Below are positions 10,639 through 22,560 of a stretch of 64,000 nucleotides of DNA, piece after piece. The translations under genes were made by a program, and so were the position numbers. Within the stretch, counting starts at the first letter, position 1; every line of letters starts with the position of its first letter. The notes beneath the pieces are model-generated. The model searched no databases. It had not been told where the DNA came from and worked only from the letters and a program-made list of their open reading frames with translations. Source of the DNA: Micropterix aruncella (taxonomy: Eukaryota; Arthropoda; Insecta; Lepidoptera; Micropterigidae); contig OX155980.1 in assembly GCA_944548615.1 (NCBI GenBank), positions 61,634,965 through 61,698,964 of the forward strand, written 5' to 3'.

Positions 10639-11336
10639 AAGGCAAAAAATCGTTGTTTTTTTTTCATTTTATTTCTCAACAACAATTGTTTACAAATGTT
10701 TATGACATCTTCTTGTTTACGACCACAACATTTTTACATAATAGACCCATTTATGACACTTTTTTGCATCCTTTGCAAGTCAGATGTAGTCAACATAAAA
10801 TGTCGCCGAATAATTTTTGTAATAATCTATTAAATATTTGTTCAAATATATTTTGTATTGAATGTAATATATCAATCAACCTAATCTCGGTACATTCTGA
10901 AAATGAGGTAGCCAGTGATTGCTGGGTGTACAAAATTAGTACAACAAATTTTCTTAGACCAATTTTATATTACACTTTCTATGTGAACTGCTTAATATGA
11001 AAAGGCTCTAGATTTATGACTTATTATCAATTCCCTTCTCATACAAACCAATCACAAAAATGAGTCGTAGTCCACGGATAGCTATGGACCTCACTGCTAC
11101 AAGGATTTTATCCCTCTTTCATCTACTTTGGAGCAGCAAACAGCACAACAGTTTGCAGCATTCAGTTTGCATGCGGTAGGGGGAATTACGTCAATAAAAT
11201 GTCTACCAGTTAGACGTAAAGGGATTGGGGTGCTTGATGGTCTTCCCCCTTTGGATGAAAACTCTGCTGCATGGTAATTTTCTAAACATCGAGAGATTAC
11301 ATTTTCTCTAAATTTAAAGTTATTTGATACACCGTC
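10639..11336. other. No gene recognised
   Basis: A 163-codon plus-strand frame overlaps 10509-11000 but looks like chance in T-rich sequence. Part of 11040-11336 may be decayed 3' piggyBac sequence. Confidence 0.3.
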
Positions 11337-11759
11337 CTATTTTGTACAACACATTTTAGTGCTTGCTCCAACAATTGGAAAATCATTTTTTGTAGTATTT
11401 TTCCCCTGTTTTCTGGTAATAGGGCGAATCGCCAAATGCCGGTCAACCCGATCTATTGCCCCCACTGTAAAATTATAGTCGTTTGCCACATTTGGGCATT
11501 GTTTACACGATTCAGCTTGCACCATTGTGCAGCTATGGACAGTGGAGAGACAAAACACATCCCTTTTATCTCTCCATCTCATCACCATGATTTTCCCCTT
11601 TCTGTAGGCTTTAATGTATCCACGAGCAACCTTATTAGGAAAACCAATATTTTTGGCGGCTCCTTTCTGTCTGAATCTTATTGTTCCATATGTGTCAGCT
11701 TTATTTGTAACTAACAACTCCGCTAATTCTGGTAACGAGCAAAAAATGTCTGTTGTCAA
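11337..11759 (-). pseudogene. piggyBac-like transposase fragment
   Basis: The 140-codon frame reads LAELLVTNKADTYGTIRF, then KKG-like GYIKAYRKGKIMVMRWRDKRDV, LSTVHS, VANDYNFTVGAIDRVDRHLA and RPITRKQGK. This is the conserved DDE_Tnp_1_7 order in piggyBac transposases: a basic loop, WxDKRxVxxLST, then DYNxxMGGVDxxDQ. The catalytic-domain context is clear, but the Asp-rich motif is altered (GAIDRVDRH) and both ends are missing. Sequence up to about 11880 (GIHFGDIYGPQ-like on the same strand) may belong to it. Confidence 0.7.
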
Positions 11760-12166
11760 ATTAGTGACATAACGACTTGGGAGGAGACTCGAAGATGTTT
11801 GTAGCTCTGGTCAAAAAGAGTTTTTTTCCTGTATCAATAATTGTGGACCATATATATCACCAAAATGTATGCCTTCACGCCGAATTAATGAGTAAACTCC
11901 AATCGCGCTTTGGAGCTGATCCGCACATTTTTTTAATCTAAAAAAAACTTTTATCTAACCTTAATACCTATTCCTTTTATTCTCAGTAATATAAATAGAA
12001 AAATCTAAAAATCAGAAGGTTCCAGACCATTGGATGAGAGTTGCTTGAGAAGCATTTCCTAGGTGGTCAACCAAAGCTTGACAACCTTTGCAAAAACGTA
12101 AATTTTCTTCAAGCATTGTCCACAGCTCGTAGTTTGCTTCTCAATCCATCAAGCTTAGTTTCGAGA

Positions 12167-12224
12167 AGGTCAAAATTGCTTGTCAAGCACGAAAAATTCA
12201 CGTGCTTGACAAACAATTTTGATC
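12167..12224. repeat. Long imperfect hairpin
   Basis: The arm GGTCAAAATTGCTTGTCAAG (continuing CACG, 12167-12190) pairs with an inverted copy at 12201-12224. The flanking TCTAGAGCCCTCTAA resembles 46595-46612, next to another CTTGACAAGCA, suggesting a dispersed hairpin family. Confidence 0.5.
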
Positions 12225-13320
12225 ATCTAGAGCCCTCTAAAATCGTAAGGTAATCCGACGACAATATTTTCGAGTTTTTTTAACCCGAACGTACGTGATA
12301 TGGCTTGTTGCTTTCGAGCGAGAATATAGCTCAAATAAATGAGCTATGGGTATGGTAGGTGGGTATGGGTAGGTGGGATAACAGTCTTTTTCAATCTCAA
12401 TTTCAAACATTTTTTTATAAAAATATAGGTCTATACCTACGTAACAAGGAAAAATCACTTGAAATAGAAGTAGATTTTGCAATATAATGTTATCAAGTTG
12501 ATGATATTATTATGATTATCAGTTTAAAAAATTTACTGTGAAAGGGTTGGACAATTTTTTGGAAGAATTTTCACGTTTCCGCCGCTTAACTTGTTACACC
12601 TAAGAGTTACACAAATCCTCGGTAATATTTACCATATTAAAGTATATTCTTGATATTATTTACCATTTTATGTACATAAAGTCCTAATTCATGTCTATGA
12701 TGTGATCAAACACGCAACGTCGTCCATCGGAGAGTTATCTGAAAAAGCTGCGGAGTCTTCAAACAAAAACATCTTCTAGGTTTTTCTTCCGTGTAGTAAC
12801 AATAAATTATTATTTACTAAGATCCGTGTATTGACTTTTTAGATAGACTTCTTTTTAACTCCAATTTATTTATTTCCGGCTTAAAGAAGTTAACCCAGAA
12901 GAACAAGAATTTGTCGTTAAAGAAGGTATTTAAATTATTATGTAACATTTTTATTGTTAAAAGTTTTTTATAGATACTTTTTATTGTTTTTATTTGTATT
13001 AGTTTTTTTTATTTCAATGTTTTTTTATTAAATTATTTTATTCACTGGCATGCTAGGTTTCTTTTAGCATGCCAGTGAATAAAATAGCCTTAAGTATTTT
13101 AAAAATTATGAAAACATACAATTTTACCAGATAATTAAAGAATAAATTTACTCGCGGATCAAAACTGTTCACGACCAAGAGTTTGCTATACTTGCTCGTC
13201 GCGAATTATGGTGCGCGCCGACAACTGGCCGTTTCAAAGTTACCTCTAAAACTATACGGCATACTTTCATCGGCATTGCAAAAATACCTAAATTTTTAGT
13301 CGCGTCAACTTGGAAGGATA
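12225..13320. other. AT-rich spacer
   Basis: Nothing coding was recognised; the only structure is the hairpin at 13035-13085. Confidence 0.4.
13035..13085. repeat. Perfect 21-bp hairpin
   Basis: The arm ATTTTATTCACTGGCATGCT (plus A; 13035-13055) is matched base for base by its reverse complement at 13065-13085, with a 9-base loop. Confidence 0.75.
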
Positions 13321-14430
13321 TTAATTCTCATAAATAAGGAATTTAACCATGTATAAAGATGTTGCCGAGTTAGAAATTAGAATCGCATGATCAACTCGAT
13401 CGAATGCCTTGCTGAAATCGGTATATATAACATCGACCTGAGAGTGATTATCCATTTGGCGTGATATGTGGTCTGTGAATTCACATAGATTGGCCGAAAC
13501 AGAGCGTCGCTGTGTAAACCCATGTTGCTGTTGGGAAGAGACGAGGATAGAACAGGATAAACTTGGTCGAAGACTACCTTTTCGAAAACCTTGCTTAGAG
13601 CAGGTAAGATAGAGATTGGTCGGTAATGTTCGACTTTTGATTTGCATCCACCCTTATGGATTGGTATGATATGGGCCTCCTTTCATTTATCGGAAATTGT
13701 CCTTCGTCGACATGAATAACATGCTGACAGGTTTTGCAAGTTGTGCAGCACAGTTATAGATAAAGCGGGGAGGAATCGAGTCGCTGCCGGCACCTATCTT
13801 TTTATCAACTGCTTTAAGGTACTTATCCACATTTATATCGATGTTGCTAATAGTCGCTATTGGGGAAATATTGCTGGACGCCATAATATGTGATGGAGAT
13901 GCGGAAGTTGGGATATCCGCAAACACGGATTCAAAATACTGAGAGAACGCTTCGGATATTTAAGAGCCAACGCTGATTGAGTTGCTGTTATAGGTCATAT
14001 GTTGCGGAATTCTATCATTCTTCCGAAGTTTCTTCACATACAGCCAGAACTTTTCCGGGGAATGGGTTATATATCACATTAGCATTGATTTATAAAGTTC
14101 TTAAAACATTCTGCTTGAACGCGTCTTTGTCGAGCTCGCAACATACAAAAAGTGTCATAGTCGGAAGAATTATGGTATTTTTCTATTTGTTATGGTATTT
14201 AGACTTTTCCTTCATTATTTTTATTAAAGGTAAAGAAAACCAGAGCGGATGGCTATTTCTGGAAGGTTTACGAAGAGGGACAAATTGTTCAATGACATCG
14301 TTAATAATCTGGTAGAAATTATCTAATGCATCCTCTAAAGAACAGTTATTGAGCAAAGTCTCCCAATCGACGGTCGCAAGACGAGCAGTGATGTTTAAAT
14401 AATCTCCTTTGTGGTAAAGAAATTTTGACT
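13321..14430 (-). pseudogene. Jockey-like LINE reverse transcriptase, 5'-to-core part
   Basis: Reverse-strand frames in order give a segment upstream of RT (QIINDVIEQFVPLRKPSRNSH near 14320-14250, PEKFW near 14050), the pre-RT segment (GAGSDSIPPRFIYNCAAQLA, 13687-13926), then QQQHGFTQRRSVSANLCEF and VDVIYTDFSKAFDRVDHAIL (13321-13647). These are RT motifs 2-3, including the first catalytic Asp (YTDFSKAFD). The element stops soon after motif A, so the YADD half is missing. Several frameshifts show it is old. Confidence 0.75.
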
Positions 14431-14869
14431 AAAGAGCAACCCAGAGAGGCTGAGGCTTACTATAGCGAAATATGATATCTAGTGAAGGATGATGAGCATC
14501 CTCCTTTACAATCTAACAACGTTTACCAATTATTTTAGCAATCTTAATGGTGAATCGGATATTGCTACACTAATTTAATTTTTATTTGTACATATTCTAA
14601 AATGTAATCTTATATCTATACTACAATGATTTCAGTATTTTTATGACCCACCATATATTATGATTTCATAATTTAACTTCCCTACTATTGGCTCATCATA
14701 GCAGTACTCATAAATCTCACCTTACTAGGAATAGTCTATGTGAGATTTTATTTTTATTATTTGTTTTTGTACTTAGATAGATATTATGCGGATTCAGTAT
14801 CTATTTTTCTGACAAGGTTTCTTTATAAAATAGGATTTTGATTATATTAGGAATCAGTTATATATTAAA
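14431..14869. other. AT-rich spacer
   Basis: No feature recognised. Confidence 0.4.
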
Positions 14870-15215
14870 TCGAAGACTGCCGCGGTTGCTCGACATTATA
14901 CATAAGATAAAACAAATTTACCGCGTGAAGTTTGTAGCACCCGACGTTTCGGCGATGTTGCAATCGTCGTTGTCCAGGATAGGCTGAAGTGCAACTAGAG
15001 CTGTCGAATACAACGGGCGAACCCTTCACCTCCGGAAGTTTTAAGGAAATATAATAGTTTTGTCTCCCGTGAGGTGAGCGCACAATACTTAGGACATAAA
15101 CAGTCCACCGTCAAGCTCCGCAAAATGCCCGTAAGAGGCCAACGCCTTATCCGCGAGATAGCCAGGTATGTTATCCAGCGGGCCGATACTCGCGCCCTTG
15201 CTACCATCAACAAGA
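14870..15215 (-). mobile_element. Dispersed retroelement-like repeat fragment
   Basis: The reverse strand of 15090-15215 matches plus-strand 28085-28180, sharing TAAGGCGTTGGCCT then ACGGGC...GCGGAGCT. The repeat supplies the last ~40 codons of the open frame in the gene at 15089-16029. Coding assignment is uncertain. Confidence 0.5.
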
Positions 15216-16029
15216 GCCTTTATTTCCTGGGGCAATGATTTTAATCTATTGTCATGTTTTCCTCTTTGATCTGTTGGAGCTGCTGCATTACTGACTAACG
15301 CTTGCTGAATATGTCGCAGGTGACCAGAAGTTATGCCGTGAATGGCAAGAAAACCTGTAATGCATACCAATATTTCATGTGTGACAGCTTCTCTCTGTAC
15401 TCGAACTTTGTAGGAAAACGATGCAGATTTCTGGTAGTTGGTGTCGTCCATGATGACTTGTTGCTTTCGAGACCGTCGACGTGCGACTAGATCGACATTG
15501 ATCAAACCACAAAGATGTGTGTCCTGTAGATCCTTGCTATTCATTTTGTAGAGCTCTTGCAGAATAGAATTTCTTTCAGACTCGTTAATATTATGGAAGC
15601 ACTCATGCCGTTTACACCTGTAACAATAGAAAATAGATCACTAAAGTTCGAATTTATTATTTTTTATATAGGTAGGTAGGGAAAACTAAAGTTTATATGA
15701 AAAACCTACCGACAAGTACAGCACGCAGCTACAAGAACCGGCGAAAAAGCATTAAAACGTTGTATGATCGTGGATGAAGTAAAATAAACATAAGAGAGCT
15801 CAATAATCTGTACCCCTCCAAAAAACAGACGCGATGGTATTTTATAAAGTATGTGAATATAAGTTTCAAATATTTACCTGCAATCTGGTCCAACCACTTT
15901 TCCTTGAATGAGCTTGCCAGCATGGTTTATGTGTTGTTTGCCATGTACTTTATTTGTCTTTATACTAAGAGATTTTCTCTCCTTCTTTCTTCTCTTCCGA
16001 ATATTACCAGGGTCTGGTATCGCGTCCAT
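15089..16029 (-). CDS. Two-exon transposon-type gene, HTH/Cys-containing, 3' end replaced
   Basis: Exon 1 runs from ATG 16029 to 15878 (50 codons plus 2 bases; donor GTAAAT) and is strongly basic (RKRRKKERKSLSIKTNK), ending KVVGPDC. Exon 2 begins at 15617 after acceptor TTACAG; the split codon gives R, followed by CKRHECFHNINESERNSILQ. Then come FLAIHGITSGHLRHIQQAL and PTDQRGKHDNR. The layout of a Cys pair, then FLxxHGIsxGRxxRIQ, then DxRGKHxNRP is a pattern I remember from multi-copy arthropod proteins of presumed transposon origin; the middle looks like a helix-turn-helix. No function can be given. The downstream DDE-like part is absent: from about residue 180 the frame runs into the repeat at 15090-15215 and stops at 15089. 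It is probably a truncated copy. Confidence 0.5.
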
Positions 16030-17037
16030 TATCCAAAAAAGTCTCGGAGCGAGATTCACCGAGTGAGGTTATGTTTTCAAGTGACAGCCGCTGTCGTTTC
16101 TATGAATTTCTGTCAAAAACTGCACATGTCATGGACATCCGTTGTTTTTGACCGGACGCTACATGGACATCAATCGTTTTTGACGGAATCAAACAAACTT
16201 TTCTAGCTTATAACTCAGGACATGTTGCATTTATGCAAAAAAGAATTAGGCAGAAAATGTGCGCAATAGCGACATCTACCGCACTGCATTAAATTGTCAT
16301 TTCACGAAAAAATGGACATCTGCTGTTTTTGAAATAATGTCTTCAATTATCGTCTTTTCCACATCCTGCCATTATGGAGAGGTTGTTAGATTTATCCAAG
16401 AAATTGAATTGGCCATTGCAAGCCCACCCTCGCACTGCCACTGTCCGCTGACACGCCGGTGCCCTCGATTTTTGAAAAATACCGCGGCTCATTTATTTTG
16501 ACTGGGACATTTGATGGGCCAACCGGTAATTTTGAAAAAACATGAAACACCTATTTCCTTGTTTGTTTATTAGAGTAATCCTACAAAGTTACGAATTAAA
16601 AAGTACATCTATATCGTTGCTCCATACAAACTGTAGTAAGGGCTCTAGGTTAGCCTGCTGGTTCATGTTCACAGTGCTTCGCGGTAAGGAGTTGAACTCT
16701 TATGGGCTGTTAGCGTAGGTTCACTGGGCTTGTGTTGGTCCATAGGATACAGTTTTTACTTTCAGTCTATAGAATACAGAATGGCCTTATGTCGTTATAA
16801 CTCCCTGGGGTGGCTGGTTCGCCCGTAGTAATTGACACCCCCCAATGTGGACGCTGACATGTGTATACATTTTTGATTAGCCAAATAAATAAATTTAATT
16901 TTAAATTTGGATCTTTTGTCATGAAAGTTGTGCGATCCCTGTTCTAATCGCTTCTCGCTCCCTTTCGGTTAAACGTTGTGTCTTGCGACTGTCATAATAT
17001 AATAGGTATTTCAATTTCGAATGCTATCAGCTTGCTT
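16030..17037. other. Upstream flank of DRC7 with repeat fragments
   Basis: No conserved exon. At 16570-16870 there is a repeat whose end (CCTGGGGTGGCTGGTTCGCC, then CGTAGTAATTGACACC) matches 28228-28275, so it belongs to the same dispersed family as 27.3-28.3 kb. Confidence 0.4.
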
Positions 17038-17117
17038 AGCAACCATGGTTGCTGTACTTATTTACCCGGATACCAGCGATTTCATACAAACGTTCTACTA
17101 GTATGTCTCTTAGCAAC
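17038..17117 (+). promoter_or_regulatory. RFX-like half sites upstream of DRC7
   Basis: AGCAAC occurs at 17038-17043 (as a palindrome with GTTGCT at 17048) and at 17112-17117, where GTCTCT-T-AGCAAC is a near X-box with one mismatch to the ciliary RFX consensus. The sites are 90-170 bases before the DRC7 ATG. Ciliary and sperm-flagellum genes are often controlled by RFX; the link here is inference from motif and position. Confidence 0.25.
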
Positions 17118-17207
17118 CAGTTAACAACGCGCTTGACATTTCGCCGGTTTATGTCGAGATCTCTATCAGATCAAATGAGATAAAAAAAAAGTCTAATCTC
17201 TAGAAAT

Positions 17208-17546
17208 ATGGATGTGGCTGCGGCGGAGGCTGATGACGATGGGATCCCGGAGAGGCGCTACTCCGTAGATCCTCACTTCTTCAGCGTGAAGGACGTGAAG
17301 GACGGCCTCAATTTGGACGCCCTTAAGAGAGTCATTTACGAGCTGGGTATAATCCCGCTGTGCTGGCCCACTATTGAAGTGCCTAACTATGAGGGCAGGA
17401 CATGCTTTCCCGAAAGCTACTACGTCAATACGGAAAAGGAGAAACTCGTACTCGCTTACGCTGAAAATATCCGGCAGCAGTTCGCCCACAGAAGTGATCG
17501 ACGGAGGCAGTTGCTGTTGCAGGCGCCAAACGATTGTGGATTACAG
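17208..17546 (+). CDS. DRC7: Dynein regulatory complex subunit 7, first coding exon
   Basis: DRC7 (CCDC135; lost boys in Drosophila) is part of the nexin-dynein regulatory complex of motile cilia and sperm flagella. This exon encodes residues 1-113 from ATG 17208. It includes DPHFFSVKDVKDGLNLDALKR, IPLCWPTIEVPNYEGRTCFP, ESYYVNTEKEKLVLAYAENI and RQQFAHRSDRRRQLLLQAPN, then DCGLQ. Conserved features are the fish-hook 'RRQLLLxAPNDCG', which matches the human protein's KPLLLHPLNECG, and the preceding EKxxLxYAxxxQF. The donor GTGAGC is at 17547 and the exon ends in phase 0. The ATG is chosen because no upstream in-frame extension looks conserved. In-frame sequence after the donor is not conserved. 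Confidence 0.8.
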
Positions 17547-18528
17547 GTGAGCAGTAAAGACCAGAGATGTAACAGAACAGAGAACGGGAGTGCGAAGGCG
17601 GGCTGTGAGTAATGCGTTCACCGAATAGAAAGAGATAGTTGCATTTGGGGGCCTCCTCTATCCTTGTCTAGTTGCGCATACGCGTTCATCCGTAGCATAG
17701 CAGACTTATGGCGTCGAAGCGTTGCCATGGTGATATAAGAGTTGCTATAGTGATATATGTACGTGTCTCCGTGCATGCGCGACTAGACAAGTATGGAGGG
17801 GGTACTATATGCTGCTGTCTCTCTATTCGGGTGACGCATTCTCAGGCTGGTCACGAGGTCTAGTAGTTATATGTTAATGGTAAAGACCGCCTGAAATTCG
17901 GTTTCGGTTTCTGCGCCGTAAGACGACAAATTATCTGTTTCAGTCAAAATATTTTTGGTTTCGTCAAATAGCGAACACAGAAATATGAAATACGGGCATG
18001 TTTCAAAAGATTTATTTCAATCAAAATAAAAGAAAGGCTGGCGTCTGACGACACAATCTTCATTAAATATTTAATAGTCAGTTTTGGTACTTGTCATCTA
18101 AATCTAACCATGTCATCATCTAACTAAATCTAACCTAATGCCATCTAAATTGAACCATCACATCACGTTCACGACACATACGAACGCGAACAGCGAAAGG
18201 GACAATGGACATTTTTGTATGAAAAGTGTACCCAGAGTGTAACAACTAGGGACTGACAGCAATTAATTGTGCTTGTTTAAAGAAGTAATAATATCAAAGT
18301 TCAACTCATCAACCCATCGTCGTATTGGAATTATACACATCCGAAGTCTATATACGGATTATTTAGTGAATTAAACTAGTTATTTAACATAGTTAAATAG
18401 GGTTTATTATGTAACTAGGTTTTATTACAAGTCGTTATTAGAATCAATAGTTGAACTAAAATCCAAGTCCAGTATCACGGCCAGAAAGTAGAAACGGCAT
18501 CACATGAAAACAGAAAACACCGCAACAT

Positions 18529-18785
18529 AAAACGAAGCAATGACAACGGCCCATGCGCCAAATCTTACCTGCTACTCTGTATGGACACTGAATACACATT
18601 TCTGTCTTGGCCATTTTCTCTGTCTCTTTCATCCATAAACTTGTTTAGACAACCCCAACGTAAAACAAAGTAATTTCGACGACCAAGCCGCCGAATCTCA
18701 CCTGATACCCGTACACTGATCGTCTATCTCTATCTTACTTATTGGCTATTTTTATTTTATCCGTAAACTTTTTTACGCTTTATTC
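18529..18785. repeat. Diverged two-copy tandem repeat (~132 bp)
   Basis: TAAAACGAAGCAAT at 18529 recurs as TAAAACAAAGTAAT at 18661. The following CCGCCGAATCT/GCGCCAAATCT, ACCTG, TCTCT and CCGTAAACTT-type blocks line up at the same spacing. Confidence 0.45.
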
Positions 18786-19022
18786 TCGGGATAAGATAAA
18801 ATTACTCACTCGGCAGTTATTTTTGTGAAATTTTCTATATATTGTATTTATACAAATAATAAAACCAGCGGTGTCGTTTAAATAAAACGACGTGAAAAAT
18901 GGGTTTTACCAAAAATAGTGTAATTTTGCAAATTTAATACTATATTTTATTTCAGTTTACCTGCTATATAATAATATTTTACGCTTTTAAGTAGTTTTTG
19001 ATTATATATGCGTCAAAGTGGT

Positions 19023-19284
19023 ATAACAAAATTCGCAAGTGATTACGAAATTCCCATTGTCATTTCTCATGATTACTACCATTTCGTAATGGATGTTTTC
19101 TCTCAATTGTACCAGAGTAGTCGAACTATGGACCTCTTTTTGGATTTAAAATATCCCCATAATAAAAGTCCATCGGGCTCGAATTAGGACTGCGTGGGGG
19201 CAATGTATGTCACCTCTCCTAGAGATTAATTTATGAAAGAAAAGGACCATTGGTAATTTCGTACCCACTTGCGAAGTTTGTTGT
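19023..19284. mobile_element. Short inverted-repeat element (MITE-like, ~262 bp)
   Basis: The left end TAACAAAATTCGCAAGTGAT, then TACGAAATTCCCATTG, is mirrored at the right end (reverse complement CAACAAACTTCGCAAGTGGG, then TACGAAATTACCAATGG). No coding sequence lies between. It sits in DRC7 intron 1. Confidence 0.65.
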
Positions 19285-19459
19285 AAAACTATGCAACATA
19301 CACCAAACGAAAGCTTATTACAAGTTTCATTTTAACTTGATATGTTCGTATGTACGTACGTAAGTTGTCCGTTTCAAAATTTGCAAACTATTTTAAAACC
19401 ACTAGAAACTTTTATGAAAGTTCAGGGACAATGAAATATTATGGTACCATCGAGCTGTG

Positions 19460-19815
19460 TTGATGATGGAGCCGGGATGTAGGGACTGGAACTCCCTGAT
19501 AGAAAATGCTAAGATAGTCGAGTTTGGGCTCATTTGTTTTGTTGTCTTAAGTACTTTCCATTACACATGTTAACGAGGGTCTGTAGATGGAGCCAGAAGA
19601 TTGCCAGTGGAACTCTTTGACGGAAAGTGCTAAGCTAGTCGAGTTTGGGCTCGTTTGTTTTGTTGCCTTGAGTACTTTCCATTACATATGATGACGTGGG
19701 TTCGAAGACGGAGCCGGAAGATTGCCACTGGAACTCTGATGGAACGTGGTAAGATAGTCGAGTTTGGGCTTCTTTGTTTTGTGCTGGCTGTCATGAGTAC
19801 TTTCGATTACACATG
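19460..19815. repeat. Minisatellite, ~120-bp unit, three copies
   Basis: GTCGAGTTTGGGCT recurs at about 19518, 19639 and 19758 (spacings 121 and 119). GGAGCC, GGAACTC, GTACTTTC and ATTACACATG-type blocks recur in register. It lies in DRC7 intron 1. Confidence 0.75.
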
Positions 19816-19829
19816 ATGACGCGTGTCTG

Positions 19830-22149
19830 AATATTAGTAAAGCTTATTTAAAAAATACTTTTAATTTATTACAAGTATAACGCTTCATTCTATAGCAGCT
19901 AAGCTGAAATATCTGCGTGGCTGAAAAAAGCTATAGAGTTATGAAATTGCAAAACATTTTATTTAATAATTACAATTTTGTAGTTAAATATACTATTTAC
20001 TTCGTTTTATTTAAAGGATACAGCTGTTTTTTTGTTTTTCATATAGATAACATATCACAATATAGCTAAAACAAATGTAAGACAAATCGTCCAAATTTCG
20101 TATTGGCTCAGGTTTTAATCTCCAAAAACATTTTTTTGGAATTAGTCCTATTAAATATTTTTAATTTTGGCGCTAATGTTTGGTGAATAATTTACTTATT
20201 ATCTTTGGTAATAAATATAAAGTTTAAAGCGCCACCTGTCATTACAGTTGTAAACTACTTACGATCGCCGCGAGGCGAGAGATGCGTGCGACTGGTGACG
20301 ACAGCATAATATAGAAACAAGACGAAATTTTTCACTGGCCCATCTACCGGAATTAACGCCGACTATTTTGTAACAACGTTTTGGGTAGGCATAAAAGATG
20401 GCGCTGTGAAAGAAATAAAATTGCGGGAAAAGTGATTTCTGGTGGACGTGCGACTATAATAATGTTTTTTCAATTACTTAAATTTTAAAATCGGAATGCT
20501 ATTTCACAAATTCCAGAAAATAAGGATTAAAATTTTACAATTTTACTGATGAAACAGTTTATAATATCGTATACTATTCGGATTCTCCAGAATACATTAG
20601 AGTTACAACTTAGAAGTCGGATTGTAGGATTAGGTTGATGCTTTTATTGATTTTACTATATAATCAATGATACATCTTTCGAATAATTCAAAAAACACCA
20701 AAATCCCCGTCAATAAACAATTTCACAACAAAAAAGACCATCAAAAAGTAATCATATTTTATCGCATGTTTTACACTCTTCTTTATGTCGAAATTTATGA
20801 AATATTTTATTATAATGAATGTATAAAACTGATACATTACAGATATGTTACATTTTTGCTGGTTTTTGCATTACAAAAAGGCTACATTTATTCCAAAGCC
20901 CATATTTTTGAAACGTTAGAAGATAGGTCTAAAAGTCCAAAGTTTCATATGATAAATGTTTTTTAAATAATCTTCTACATCATCTGAGCATTTCGTGGAG
21001 AAATATCGTTAAAAACGAAGCAAAATTCAAATACGCCTTTTTTATTTTAAGATCTTTAAAATAAGACAAATTTCCCCCTGTTCCAAATTTTAGGTTAGTA
21101 AGGTGAATAAATCCCTAAACAAGTTTTTTTTTAAATTTCATTACTTTGTCGATAACAGTCCACAAAAAAATCGCTAAAAACTAATTACAAAAATAAAATA
21201 CTAGTTACATCTTGCTTCATATTATTGAAAACCAGCACTCTAAAAGGATTTTAACTGATTTAAAACGTTTCATGACTTATGGTCTTCGAGATTAAATGGG
21301 TTATGATTGTCAGGTTTATGATTAATGTAAACCAGAGAAAGCATTTTTAAATATTTTCAATGTCTATCACCACGTAATTCTTGTAGTGTTGAGGAGTTTT
21401 ATATAATAAGACCTTAATCAAAATGCACTTTATACCTTCTTTTCTACCGACCCGTATATAAATTAAAGTTAAATCATTCGTAATATTGCTTCAAATGTGA
21501 GACTACGCAGTGATTATTGTATGGTTTTGAAATAACGGCCAATCAAAATTATTAAAATATGATACAACTGTTCATACTGGTTCTAAAAAAAACCTCTCTT
21601 GCTTACATAACTTTTCTGCATCTTCAGCGGGTTTTGAATTAAAAATGTTATAATCCGAATATTGAATACGATTTTCATAACTTCGTTATAACTACATGAT
21701 GGCTCATCGTGATGGCCCACTACAATGGGTCATCGTGTTTAGGGTGTAGTGGCGTCGGATGGCTTATGGTGCGGTGCGATGGTCTGAGATGGTCCGCGCA
21801 TCAAGATATAATAGGCCAGTGATAGCAGTATGCGCCTACACAAACACAATGACAAAGTATTATGCTTGACAGTTATATTTAAGCAATTATTAATGGCTTC
21901 TGAGAACAGTTTTACAACAATCATTTGCTTTATTAAAAAATTATAAAATAATAGTACGTGCTAAAATTAGCTAAGTGCATCAATCTAGTGTAAATCATTT
22001 ATTTAGTATAATTTTTATAAGTGTAAATCAAGGCTGTTAATATAGGAAAATATTGGTTACTTTAGGTTATACAAATTGTTTAATAATTTGATACAAAAAA
22101 TTAATAACATACTTCTTTACTTCCTTGGAGAAAGGAATCTACCTGTGGT
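19830..22149. other. DRC7 intron 1, AT-rich, no gene recognised
   Basis: A 99-codon AT-rich frame at 20667-20966 is not convincing. A GATGG/TCATC-rich patch lies at 21700-21800. No repeats of note otherwise. Confidence 0.4.
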
Positions 22150-22560
22150 TTAGGATTGGCATTTTTAGTCCACCTAGTTGACGTTTGTTGGTAAATGGCA
22201 CGAGTATGGTCTTATCGGCCATGACCGATAATTCGTTCTCTCTGCACCAATTGCCAACCATTTTAACGCTTTTTGCATCATGCGTGAGATAGTGTTTTGG
22301 AAGAAGCCCCGGACAATGACTACTAGGACATCAGCATGGCCCTGTGTGTCTATCCTGGCCTCTGCCATCCTATGCAGAAGTTGATCTATTGCAAGAGTCC
22401 ATAATAGGGGCGGAGTACGCCTCCCTGCGGACAGCCTCTTGTTGTGGTGACTTCAAGATTTGTTCCTCAAACCGCACAGCCACCTTGGCTATGCGGTTTG
22501 AGAGCATCGCTCTCACCCATCTGGTTGTGTTGGAGTCAACTTGTTTTAAACCATATTCAC
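22150..22560 (-). pseudogene. R1-type LINE reverse transcriptase fragment
   Basis: The reverse strand reads VDSNTTRWVRAMLSNR, IAKVAVRFEEQ, then MAEARIDTQGHADVLVVIVR, GFFQNTISRMMQKAL, and after a shift MVGNWCRENELSVMADKT. This is the RT segment from motif B through the catalytic box and beyond, as in R1/TRAS-type elements. The catalytic YADD is decayed to HADV and the frame is broken. It lies in DRC7 intron 1, antisense to the gene. Confidence 0.7.

Noticed and set aside
10509..11000. 163-codon plus-strand frame
   Set aside because: Overlaps the opposite-strand LINE end, is T-rich, and shows no domain or splice support.
17038..17053. AGCAACCATGGTTGCT considered as a full X-box
   Set aside because: The half sites point outward rather than inward, so it does not fit the RFX order.
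20667..20966. 99-codon frame in DRC7 intron 1
   Set aside because: Composition follows the AT-rich background (Ile, Lys, Tyr, Phe) and nothing is conserved-looking.
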